Source: CAJUPY01 sp051871275
GTDB lineage: Bacteria; Bacteroidota; Bacteroidia; Bacteroidales; Muribaculaceae
Length of the DNA stretch: 19,540 bases
NCBI GenBank assembly: GCA_051871275.1
Contig: JBJECR010000032.1
Span: 1-19,540 of the forward strand
Direction of reading: 5' to 3'
Part shown: positions 13,707-19,540 of the stretch, piece after piece
How the letters are laid out: each line of letters opens with the position of its first letter
Numbering within the stretch: position 1 is the first letter of the stretch
Notes under the pieces: generated by a model
Told to the model about the DNA's origin: nothing
What the model saw: the letters and a program-made list of their open reading frames with translations, nothing else
The model's database searches: none
Program-made: the position numbers and the translations under genes

Positions 13707-15398
13707 ATGAAAAAAAATTTACTTCTTGCTATTGCAACAATTATCTCTATTTCCGCTTATGCACAAACAGACGCTCCCAAACGTGAAGTGAGAGCCGTTT
13801 GGCTGGAAACAGTTGACAAACTGGACTGGCCGTCTTCTAAAACGGAAAGTGCCCAGAAACAGGAATTATGTGAAATCCTGGATTACTTTGCCGATGCAAA
13901 TTTCAACACCATCCTTTTTCAAGCACAAGCTCGCGGCGACGTGGCTTGGATTTCAACCATCCAGCCGGCTATGGTGGAATTTACAAACAACTATTCAAGT
14001 TCATTGCCATACGATGTGGCACAATTCGTGATTGACGAATGTCATAAACGTTGCATGGAATGTCACGCTACCATCATTCCGTATCGCTTGGGAACCGCCT
14101 CAAGAGCAAACAGTTACAAGCAAACGGCACAACACCCGTACAAGTCTCACCCGGAGCTCTGCGTAACGTATAACAATCAGCTTTACCTTGACCCCGGAAA
14201 TCCTGCCACTACGGAATACCTCGTGGAACTATACCGCGAACTGCTCAGCAAATACAACTTCGATGGAGTCAGCTTTGACTATTGCAGATACCCCGGAAGT
14301 GATTTTGACGATGCCGCTTCATACAAAGCATATAACCCTGAAGGACTTCCAAAAGATGACTGGCGTCGCCAAAACATAAACAACTTTATTTCTGCATTTT
14401 ATGATATGGTGCAGGAAACAAATCCACACGTTAAAGTGGGTGCGGCACCTATCGGAACATACACAAATCTGCCCGGCTACGGCAATGCCACCGCTTACGG
14501 CAGCTATTACCAGGATGCTTGCCAATGGGTGAAAAACGGCGATTGCCACACACTTTATCCACAAATGTATTGGAACGAAAAATACGGGTTTACACCTAAT
14601 ATGGCAACTTGGGCAAACAATATGAACGGACGCCAATTTGTGGTGGGTCTCGCCGCATACAAGATGGTGGACGGCACAAACGATTGGGAAGCAAGCGACG
14701 TAACAGACCAGGTTGATAAAGTGCGTAAACAGGAAGGAACGTGCGGCGTCTGCTTTTTCCGTGCAAAAAACGTTTTGCCGGGACAAGGCACAAAACCAAC
14801 AGAACTATACAATCTTCTCAAAGACAATCAGTTTAAATACCCTGCACATATTCCAACCATGGAATACAAAGAAGTGACTATGCCCGGAAGTCCGAAAAAC
14901 GTAACCGCTACACTTTCCGGAGGACAATACCAAATCACATGGGAAAAGCCTGACAATACAGATGATAATCCTATTTGGTATTACTGCATCTACCGCGAAA
15001 ATGCCGGTTCCGCTGACATTGACGATATCACAACTGCCGTTATTGCCAAAGCTCAGCAAACTTCCGTCACTGTACCTGCCGTTAGCAGCAACGACACGTT
15101 CCTCGTCACTGCATTCGACATGAATAACTACGAAAGCAACCCTGCATCAAGTTCAATTTCAGACATCACTGCCGACAACGATATAACAGTCTTAAAAACA
15201 GGCGATATCTTTGAAATTTCCGCTTCATCAGCCATCACAAAGGTTACTGTCACGGATATTGCAGGCAAAACAGTCCTTTACCTCACTCCTATGACTGAAA
15301 AAGCAAGTATTGACTGCAATTCTCTCGCTGCCGGAACGTATTTTACTCAAATATGTGTTGATAACAATCTTGAAATTGTTAAGAAATTTATCAAATAA
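13707..15398 (+). CDS. GHL10 (DUF187) family protein with T9SS C-terminal sorting domain
   Basis: This 563-residue protein has a Sec signal peptide (residues 1-19, cleavage near AYA/Q). Residues 25-380 match the GHL10/DUF187 barrel: KREVRAVWLETVDKLDWP, ILFQAQARGDVAW, FVIDECHKR, and FDGVSFDYCRYP (185-196) with candidate Asp187/Asp191. KVGAAPIGTY and LYPQMYWNEKYGF follow. Residues about 392-480 are fibronectin III-like. Residues about 490-563 look like a type IX secretion sorting domain: KVTVTDIAGKTVLY, LAAGTYFTQICVD and final VKKFIK. The protein is thus predicted to be exported through the outer membrane. It differs in subfamily from the gene at 8908, which has MDDYFYPYP where this has FDYCRYP. 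The substrate is unknown. Confidence 0.9.
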   Translation: MKKNLLLAIATIISISAYAQTDAPKREVRAVWLETVDKLDWPSSKTESAQKQELCEILDYFADANFNTILFQAQARGDVAWISTIQPAMVEFTNNYSSSLPYDVAQFVIDECHKRCMECHATIIPYRLGTASRANSYKQTAQHPYKSHPELCVTYNNQLYLDPGNPATTEYLVELYRELLSKYNFDGVSFDYCRYPGSDFDDAASYKAYNPEGLPKDDWRRQNINNFISAFYDMVQETNPHVKVGAAPIGTYTNLPGYGNATAYGSYYQDACQWVKNGDCHTLYPQMYWNEKYGFTPNMATWANNMNGRQFVVGLAAYKMVDGTNDWEASDVTDQVDKVRKQEGTCGVCFFRAKNVLPGQGTKPTELYNLLKDNQFKYPAHIPTMEYKEVTMPGSPKNVTATLSGGQYQITWEKPDNTDDNPIWYYCIYRENAGSADIDDITTAVIAKAQQTSVTVPAVSSNDTFLVTAFDMNNYESNPASSSISDITADNDITVLKTGDIFEISASSAITKVTVTDIAGKTVLYLTPMTEKASIDCNSLAAGTYFTQICVDNNLEIVKKFIK

Positions 15399-15400
15399 AT

Positions 15401-15432
15401 TTTGCCTTTCTCATTTACAATCACTAATTTTG
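15401..15432 (+). promoter_or_regulatory. Bacteroidota-type promoter of the DUF3127 gene
   Basis: TTTG (15401-15404), a 20-bp spacer and TAATTTTG (15425-15432) match the consensus. It begins 2 bp after the preceding stop codon, so the DUF3127 gene has its own transcript start, about 30 nt before the ATG. Confidence 0.8.
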
Positions 15433-15470
15433 TAAACTCAAAAAACGCAAAATTATTAAAATTACTATAA

Positions 15471-15863
15471 ATGGAAGTACAAGGTAAAATTATCCACGAC
15501 CTGAAAGAACAGGCAGGAGTTTCCAAAGCAGGTAACTCCTGGAAAAAACACGAATACGTTCTTGAAACACAAGAATCTTTTCCTAAGCAGATTCACTTTG
15601 ATTTCTTCGGTGACCGTGCAGACCAATATCCTCTGAACGTTGGCGATGAAATAAAACTCAGTTTTGACATTGAAAGCCGCGAATACAACGGCAGATGGTA
15701 CACCAGTATCCGCGGTTGGAAAGCTGAAAAAGTCACTTTAGGTGCCGCTCCGGCTCAGCAACCTGCTCAGCCTGCCGCTCCTGCCGCAACAGCACCTGTT
15801 GCCGCTCCTGCCGCTCCGCAACCGGATTTCGGCAGCTCTGCCACAGACGACCTCCCGTTCTAA
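15471..15863 (+). CDS. DUF3127 protein with SSB-like acidic C-terminal tip
   Basis: This 130-residue protein belongs to DUF3127, a small Bacteroidota family with an OB-fold-like core. The core covers residues 1-90 (MEVQGKIIHDL, SWKKHEYVLETQESFPKQ, INVGDEIKLSF-like strand at about 55-65, GRWYTSIRGWKAEKV). Residues 91-118 are a Pro/Ala/Gln-rich flexible linker. The last residues, ATDDLPF, look like the acidic tip (DDIPF) by which single-stranded DNA-binding protein recruits replication and repair enzymes. The whole layout copies SSB at smaller size. A role at single-stranded DNA or with SSB partners is inference. It has its own promoter and terminator. Confidence 0.85.
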   Translation: MEVQGKIIHDLKEQAGVSKAGNSWKKHEYVLETQESFPKQIHFDFFGDRADQYPLNVGDEIKLSFDIESREYNGRWYTSIRGWKAEKVTLGAAPAQQPAQPAAPAATAPVAAPAAPQPDFGSSATDDLPF

Positions 15864-15884
15864 AAAACGGATTAAAAATATCCG

Positions 15885-15918
15885 AGAGTGCCTCAATTTT
15901 TTGCGGCACTCTTTTTTT
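15885..15918 (+). terminator. Rho-independent terminator after the DUF3127 gene
   Basis: An 8-bp stem (AGAGTGCC at 15885-15892 with GGCACTCT at 15905-15912) with a 12-nt loop runs into seven T (15912-15918). Confidence 0.88.
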
Positions 15919-15993
15919 GCCCTTTATGAAACAGGCTCTAAAGACGGAAAAAAGGGAAAGAGTCTGAAACACACCTGCAAAGAGCCTATTCAC

Positions 15994-16024
15994 AAAAAAA
16001 GCTGCCCCGAAAACCGAAGCAGCT
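15994..16024 (-). terminator. Rho-independent terminator after lpxA
   Basis: Read on the minus strand, AGCTGC (16024-16019) pairs with GCAGCT (16005-16000), followed by seven T (16000-15994). It lies 27 bp beyond the lpxA stop. The convergent DUF3127 gene has its own separate terminator, so both directions are closed. Confidence 0.75.
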
Positions 16025-16050
16025 CAACATTATGAATAAACAACAAGTGT

Positions 16051-16830
16051 TTACTTTCCGTAACCGCGGATAATGCCGCGTTTTGAATTGCGAATGAAAA
16101 GAATGATTTCATCACGCTCTTTTGTGGCAGGAAGTTCTGCTTCTATGTGCTCCAGAGCATCGGAAACATTGTACTTGGAGAGATAAAGGAAACGATAAAT
16201 GTTTTGAATATCGTTTATCTGCTCGTTTGTAAAGTTTCTGCGACGAAGTCCGATAGAGTTCACACCGGAATAAACAAGCGGTTCACGTCCTGCTTTGACG
16301 TACGGCGGCACGTCTTTACCGATAAGTGCACCACCCTGAATCATCACATGGCTACCGATATGGCAGAATTGGTGAATCATGGTTCCACCACCGATAACAG
16401 CAAAATTATCCACAACAACTTCTCCTGCAATTTGTGTTGCATTGGAGATAATTACGTTATCACCTATCATAGCATCATGTGCCACATGGCAGTAAGCCAT
16501 AATAAGGCAATTGCTACCTACAACGGTTTTGCCTTTTGACGCAGTGCCGCGATTTACGGTTACACACTCGCGAAGAGTGGTGTTGTCACCGATAATTGCC
16601 ACGGTATCTTCGCCTTGGAACTTTAGGTCCTGAGGAATGGCGGAAATTACGGCTCCCGGGAAAATTTTGCAATTTTTACCTATTCTGGCACCTTCCATAA
16701 TTGTCACATTACTTCCAATCCAGGTACCTTCGCCAATTTCCACATTTCGGTCTATAGTTACGAAAGGGTCGATAATGACACTCGGGTGTATTTTTGCAGC
16801 CGGGTGTATATATGATAGTGGTTGTTTCAT
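16051..16830 (-). CDS. lpxA: Acyl-ACP--UDP-N-acetylglucosamine O-acyltransferase
   Basis: LpxA carries out the first step of lipid A synthesis, moving a 3-hydroxyacyl chain from ACP to the 3-OH of UDP-GlcNAc in the cytoplasm. The 259-residue length is close to E. coli (262). Residues 8-190 are hexapeptide repeats forming a left-handed beta-helix (IHPSVIIDP, IGEGTWIGSN, IGDNVIISN and others). The catalytic His is H118 in YCHVAHDA, equivalent to E. coli H125. PQDLKFQGE and TLRECVTVNRGT are signature segments. The C-terminal helical domain ends RNSKRGIIRGYGK. It is the last gene of the operon, 15 bp after lpxC-fabZ, and is followed by a terminator. Confidence 0.97.
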   Translation of the reverse strand: MKQPLSYIHPAAKIHPSVIIDPFVTIDRNVEIGEGTWIGSNVTIMEGARIGKNCKIFPGAVISAIPQDLKFQGEDTVAIIGDNTTLRECVTVNRGTASKGKTVVGSNCLIMAYCHVAHDAMIGDNVIISNATQIAGEVVVDNFAVIGGGTMIHQFCHIGSHVMIQGGALIGKDVPPYVKAGREPLVYSGVNSIGLRRRNFTNEQINDIQNIYRFLYLSKYNVSDALEHIEAELPATKERDEIILFIRNSKRGIIRGYGK

Positions 16831-16845
16831 TCTTAAGATTTTAAT

Positions 16846-18228
16846 TTATTTATTTTTTACTATTTGAGCCATAAATTCACATTCTGATACAACTTTCTCT
16901 CCCACAAACGCATAGCCTTTCATCACGGCACATCCTCTGCGGAACGGAGTGAGGAATGAGATATGGAATATCAGTGTATCGCCCGGAACTACTTTCTGGC
17001 GGAATTTTACGTTGTCTATTTTCATAAAATACGTTGAATACCTTTCCGGGTCTTCTACCTGGCTGAGTACGAGAAGTCCGCCTGTCTGTGCCATTGCTTC
17101 AATGTGAAGCACACCCGGCATTACAGGTTCTTGCGGGAAGTGTCCTTGGAAGAAAGGTTCGTTTGCAGTAACGTTTTTAATACCTACGATATAGTTGTCG
17201 CCACGCTCAATGATTTTATCAACGAGGAGGAACGGATAGCGGTGAGGCAGAGCCTTGCGAATCTCGTTTACGTCCATCAATGGCGGCACTGTAGGATTAT
17301 ACAGCGGTGCTTGCACAGGCACTTTGCGGAGTTCCTGGCGGATTTTTTTGGAGAGAGCGGTGTTCAGAGCATGTCCAGGCTTGATGGCAATCACCTTGCC
17401 TTTGAGAGGACGTCCTATGAGAGCAAGGTCACCAATCACGTCAAGAAGTTTATGGCGAGCCGGCTCATTTTTGTGCTGGAGAGGTTTGTCGTTTATGTAA
17501 CCAAAGTCCGTAACTTGTTTGTGTGGAACCTGAAGCAAATCTGCAAGGTGATCCAACTGCTCTTGAGCCATAGGAGAATCGTAAATTACGATAGCATTTT
17601 CAAGGTCACCTCCTTTAATCAGGTTACCCTTGAGGAGCTGCTCTATTTCACGCACAAAAACAAAGGTGCGGCTTGCTGCTATTTCCTTGCCGAAGTCCTG
17701 AATGTGTTCAAGTGAAGCATACTGGTTGTTCAAAACAGGAGAATTGAAGTTCACCATAGTGTCTATGCTGAATTCTTCATCCGGCAAGAGAGTGACAGAA
17801 GCACCTGTAGAGTCGTCGTGCACTTCAATACGCTGTTTTACGATATAGAAATCTTTGTCTGCTTTCTGTTCTTGAAGACCTACTTTTTCAATATTTTCCA
17901 CATAAACAGCAGCACTACCGTCAAGGATAGGCATTTCCGGAACATCTACTTGAATAAGGCAGTTGTCAACGCCGGAAGCATAAAGAGCTGCCATAGCGTG
18001 TTCGATAGTGCTGACGCGAGCTTCACCGGAAGCAATCACAGTGCCGCGAGTGGTTTCCACCACGTTTTCAGCAAGAGCATCAATAATTGGCTGATTTTCA
18101 AGGTCAACACGTTGGATTTTATATCCGTGATTTTCAGCTGCCGGCAAGAATGTAGCCGTAATGTGGAGACCTGTATGGAGGCCTTTTCCGCTCACTGAAA
18201 ATGATTCTTTGAGAGTCTGTTGTTTCAT
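16846..18228 (-). CDS. lpxC-fabZ: Bifunctional UDP-3-O-acyl-N-acetylglucosamine deacetylase / 3-hydroxyacyl-ACP dehydratase
   Basis: This 460-residue natural fusion is typical of Bacteroidota. Residues 1-305 are LpxC, the zinc enzyme that makes the committed deacetylation of lipid A synthesis. STIEHAMAAL holds E76 and zinc ligand H77, RHKLLDVIGDLALIG holds H259 and D263, and KPGHAL holds H286. Residues about 315-460 are FabZ, which dehydrates 3-hydroxyacyl-ACP: LPHRYPFLLVDKI, GHFPQEPVMPG with catalytic H363 and IEAMAQTGG with E377. Joining the two puts competing users of 3-hydroxyacyl-ACP, fatty acid elongation and lipid A synthesis, in one polypeptide made at fixed ratio. lpxD lies 30 bp upstream and lpxA 15 bp downstream. 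Confidence 0.97.
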   Translation of the reverse strand: MKQQTLKESFSVSGKGLHTGLHITATFLPAAENHGYKIQRVDLENQPIIDALAENVVETTRGTVIASGEARVSTIEHAMAALYASGVDNCLIQVDVPEMPILDGSAAVYVENIEKVGLQEQKADKDFYIVKQRIEVHDDSTGASVTLLPDEEFSIDTMVNFNSPVLNNQYASLEHIQDFGKEIAASRTFVFVREIEQLLKGNLIKGGDLENAIVIYDSPMAQEQLDHLADLLQVPHKQVTDFGYINDKPLQHKNEPARHKLLDVIGDLALIGRPLKGKVIAIKPGHALNTALSKKIRQELRKVPVQAPLYNPTVPPLMDVNEIRKALPHRYPFLLVDKIIERGDNYIVGIKNVTANEPFFQGHFPQEPVMPGVLHIEAMAQTGGLLVLSQVEDPERYSTYFMKIDNVKFRQKVVPGDTLIFHISFLTPFRRGCAVMKGYAFVGEKVVSECEFMAQIVKNK

Positions 18229-18258
18229 AACGTAATGTTATATATATTGTTTGTGATT

Positions 18259-19293
18259 CTAATTGTTATTCAAATCCTTAAGCTGTTTTTCCAGCTGTGC
18301 CACACGGCGATAGAGTGCATCAAGGTTTTTCACATTCACCGCTTGGCGTGCAAACTGACGTGCATCTACTGCCGGATAGCCCATAAGCACTTGTCCGTCA
18401 GGAATAGAACGAGGGATTCCGGATTGTGCGCCAATCTGAACATTGTTGCCCACTGCTATGTGTCCTGCAATGCCTACTTGTCCGCCCACCATACAGTTTT
18501 CGCCCACTTTTGCTGAGCCTGCCACACCGCCCTGTGCTGCCATTACGGTGTTTGCTCCAATCTCGCAGTTGTGTGCAATCTGGATAAGGTTGTCCAGCTT
18601 CACACCGCGACGAATCACGGTGGAACCCATTGTAGCACGGTCTATAGTGGTGTTTGCACCTATTTCCACATCATCTTCCACAATCACATTTCCAATCTGC
18701 GGAATTTTGTTGTAATGTCCGTTTGTAGGAGCAAAGCCGAAGCCGTCCGCACCTATCACCACTCCTGCGTGAAGAATGCAGTTGCTGCCAACAACGCAGT
18801 TGTGATAAACTTTCACTCCCGGATAGAGAATAGTGTAATTACCTATCTGTGCATTATCACCGATATAAACTTGCGGGAAGATTTTTACACCTTTTCCGAG
18901 TTTTACGTTTTTGCCAATATAAGCGAAAGCCCCAACGTATGAGTCTTCCGTCACTTCCACACCTTCGGAAATAAAAGACGGCTGCTCTATCCCTTCATGT
19001 TTCGGCTCCATCATTTTGGAAACCATTTCCAGAAGTTGTGCAACCGTTGCGTATGGGTCATCAACACGGATTAATGTGGCTTGAACAGGTTGTTCTGCAA
19101 CAAAATCACGTTTCACCAATACTATAGAAGACTGAGTGGTATATATAAAATGAGTATATTTCGGATTTGCAAGGAAAGAAATGGCACCTTCATGTCCTTC
19201 CTCAATTTTGGCTACGGTACTCACGGCTGCCATAGGATTTCCATCCACTTCTCCGCCTGTGATTGCCGCTATTTGTGCTGCTGTAAATTGCAT
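18259..19293 (-). CDS. lpxD: UDP-3-O-(3-hydroxyacyl)glucosamine N-acyltransferase
   Basis: LpxD adds the second 3-hydroxyacyl chain, to the amine of UDP-3-O-acyl-glucosamine, after LpxC. The 344-residue length matches the family (E. coli 341). Residues 1-95 are the uridine-binding N-terminal domain (AISFLANPKY). Residues about 105-300 are left-handed beta-helix hexapeptide repeats. NLIQIAHNCEIG contains catalytic H241, equivalent to E. coli H239, and GADGFGFAPTNGHYNKIPQ is a family signature. The C-terminal helix ends RRVAQLEKQLKDLNNN. It is the first gene of the lpxD, lpxC-fabZ, lpxA operon, with a -7 element about 30 bp upstream. Confidence 0.97.
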   Translation of the reverse strand: MQFTAAQIAAITGGEVDGNPMAAVSTVAKIEEGHEGAISFLANPKYTHFIYTTQSSIVLVKRDFVAEQPVQATLIRVDDPYATVAQLLEMVSKMMEPKHEGIEQPSFISEGVEVTEDSYVGAFAYIGKNVKLGKGVKIFPQVYIGDNAQIGNYTILYPGVKVYHNCVVGSNCILHAGVVIGADGFGFAPTNGHYNKIPQIGNVIVEDDVEIGANTTIDRATMGSTVIRRGVKLDNLIQIAHNCEIGANTVMAAQGGVAGSAKVGENCMVGGQVGIAGHIAVGNNVQIGAQSGIPRSIPDGQVLMGYPAVDARQFARQAVNVKNLDALYRRVAQLEKQLKDLNNN

Positions 19294-19323
19294 ATTATTT
19301 TAATTTATAATACAAAATATCTG

Positions 19324-19331
19324 CAAAGATA
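19324..19331 (-). promoter_or_regulatory. -7 element of the lpx operon
   Basis: Minus-strand TATCTTTG fits TAnnTTTG, placing a transcript start about 25 nt before the lpxD ATG. No TTTG is seen 19-21 bp further upstream, so the -33 element is weak. Confidence 0.6.
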
Positions 19332-19474
19332 GCAAGAATTTTTCACATATCCGCCATTCTGTGCAACAAACTGCTATTTTGCACCAATATCAGCAACGTT
19401 CACAAAAAAATTTTGCAAACGGGAGTTTGACACTTGCAAATAAAAATTTTTTGTAAAAAATTGATACATAATAT

Positions 19475-19505
19475 TTTGTAGTGTCATTTTTTTTTCGTAC
19501 CTTTG
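19475..19505 (+). promoter_or_regulatory. Divergent Bacteroidota-type promoter at right edge
   Basis: TTTG (19475-19478), a 19-bp spacer and TACCTTTG (19498-19505) match the consensus exactly. It faces away from the lpx operon and drives a gene mostly outside the window. The remainder of the 19294-19529 gap is A+T-rich with no other feature seen. Confidence 0.75.
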
Positions 19506-19529
19506 TGCTTATTAGTAGTTAGTTTGGGT

Positions 19530-19540
19530 ATGAATGCAAA
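19530..19540 (+). CDS. Possible start of a divergent gene (partial)
   Basis: An ATG at 19530 begins M-N-A before the window ends, 24 bp after a good -7 element. Too little is present to identify it, and the true start could be a later ATG. Confidence 0.3.

Noticed and set aside
14319..14786. 155-codon antisense frame within the second GHL10 gene
   Set aside because: It is a shadow of the coding frame; the opposite strand has a signal peptide, full family match and sorting domain.
17104..17715. 203-codon antisense frame within lpxC-fabZ
   Set aside because: lpxC-fabZ is unambiguous on the other strand with all catalytic residues; the antisense product has no known pattern.

Overview
The window looks like chromosomal DNA from an A+T-rich member of the Bacteroidales (phylum Bacteroidota). 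Several signs agree. There is an lpxD / lpxC-fabZ fusion / lpxA lipid A operon, a CCDC81-type HU plus SPOR membrane protein, and a DUF3127 protein. There are lipoproteins with fimbrillin-like and BspA-like repeat domains, and a glycosidase-like protein with a type IX secretion (T9SS) C-terminal domain. Several genes are preceded by the Bacteroidota promoter pattern TTTG - 19 to 21 bp - TAnnTTTG, and A-rich leaders replace Shine-Dalgarno sites. I cannot name the genus.

Layout. (1) 229-3681 (+): two tandem paralogous surface lipoproteins with an N-terminal fimbrillin-like domain and 26-residue Cys-containing leucine-rich repeats, three copies in the first and six in the second, closed by a strong terminator. 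(2) 4026-5063 (+): asnA, alone between its own promoter and terminator. (3) 5395-6336 (+): HU-CCDC81/SPOR membrane protein, probably from a nearly leaderless transcript, with its own terminator. (4) 6413-8829 (+): a tight four-gene unit of nitroreductase, DUF2520 Rossmann protein, KdsC-like phosphatase and Maf pyrophosphatase. (5) 8908-11345 (+): GHL10-family glycosidase-like exoprotein and a family 2 glycosyltransferase behind a full promoter. (6) 11424-12800 (+): nhaA antiporter, convergent with (7) 12888-13391 (-): an ECF-type sigma factor; a hairpin and a heptamer tandem repeat lie between them. (8) 13707-15398 (+): a second GHL10 protein with a T9SS tail, divergent from the sigma factor across a 315-bp region holding a cluster of TTGTNAC motifs. 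(9) 15471-15863 (+): DUF3127 OB-fold-like protein ending in an SSB-like DDLPF tip. (10) 16051-19293 (-): lpxD, lpxC-fabZ, lpxA. A divergent promoter and the first codons of another gene lie at the right edge.

Much of the content concerns the cell envelope. KdsC supplies Kdo and the lpx operon makes lipid A. FabZ works on the 3-hydroxyacyl-ACP pool that LpxA and LpxD also draw on. The GHL10 proteins and SPOR protein point to glycan or peptidoglycan contact, and the lipoproteins probably decorate the surface. I see no mobile element, CRISPR array, phage, toxin-antitoxin pair or recognisable defence system, no tRNA or rRNA gene and no clear frameshift. The most interesting items are the nucleoid-to-septum architecture of the HU/SPOR protein, the SSB-like tail on the DUF3127 protein, the cysteine-ladder repeat lipoproteins and the motif cluster at the sigma factor/T9SS-protein divergent promoter. 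None is clearly a new system.
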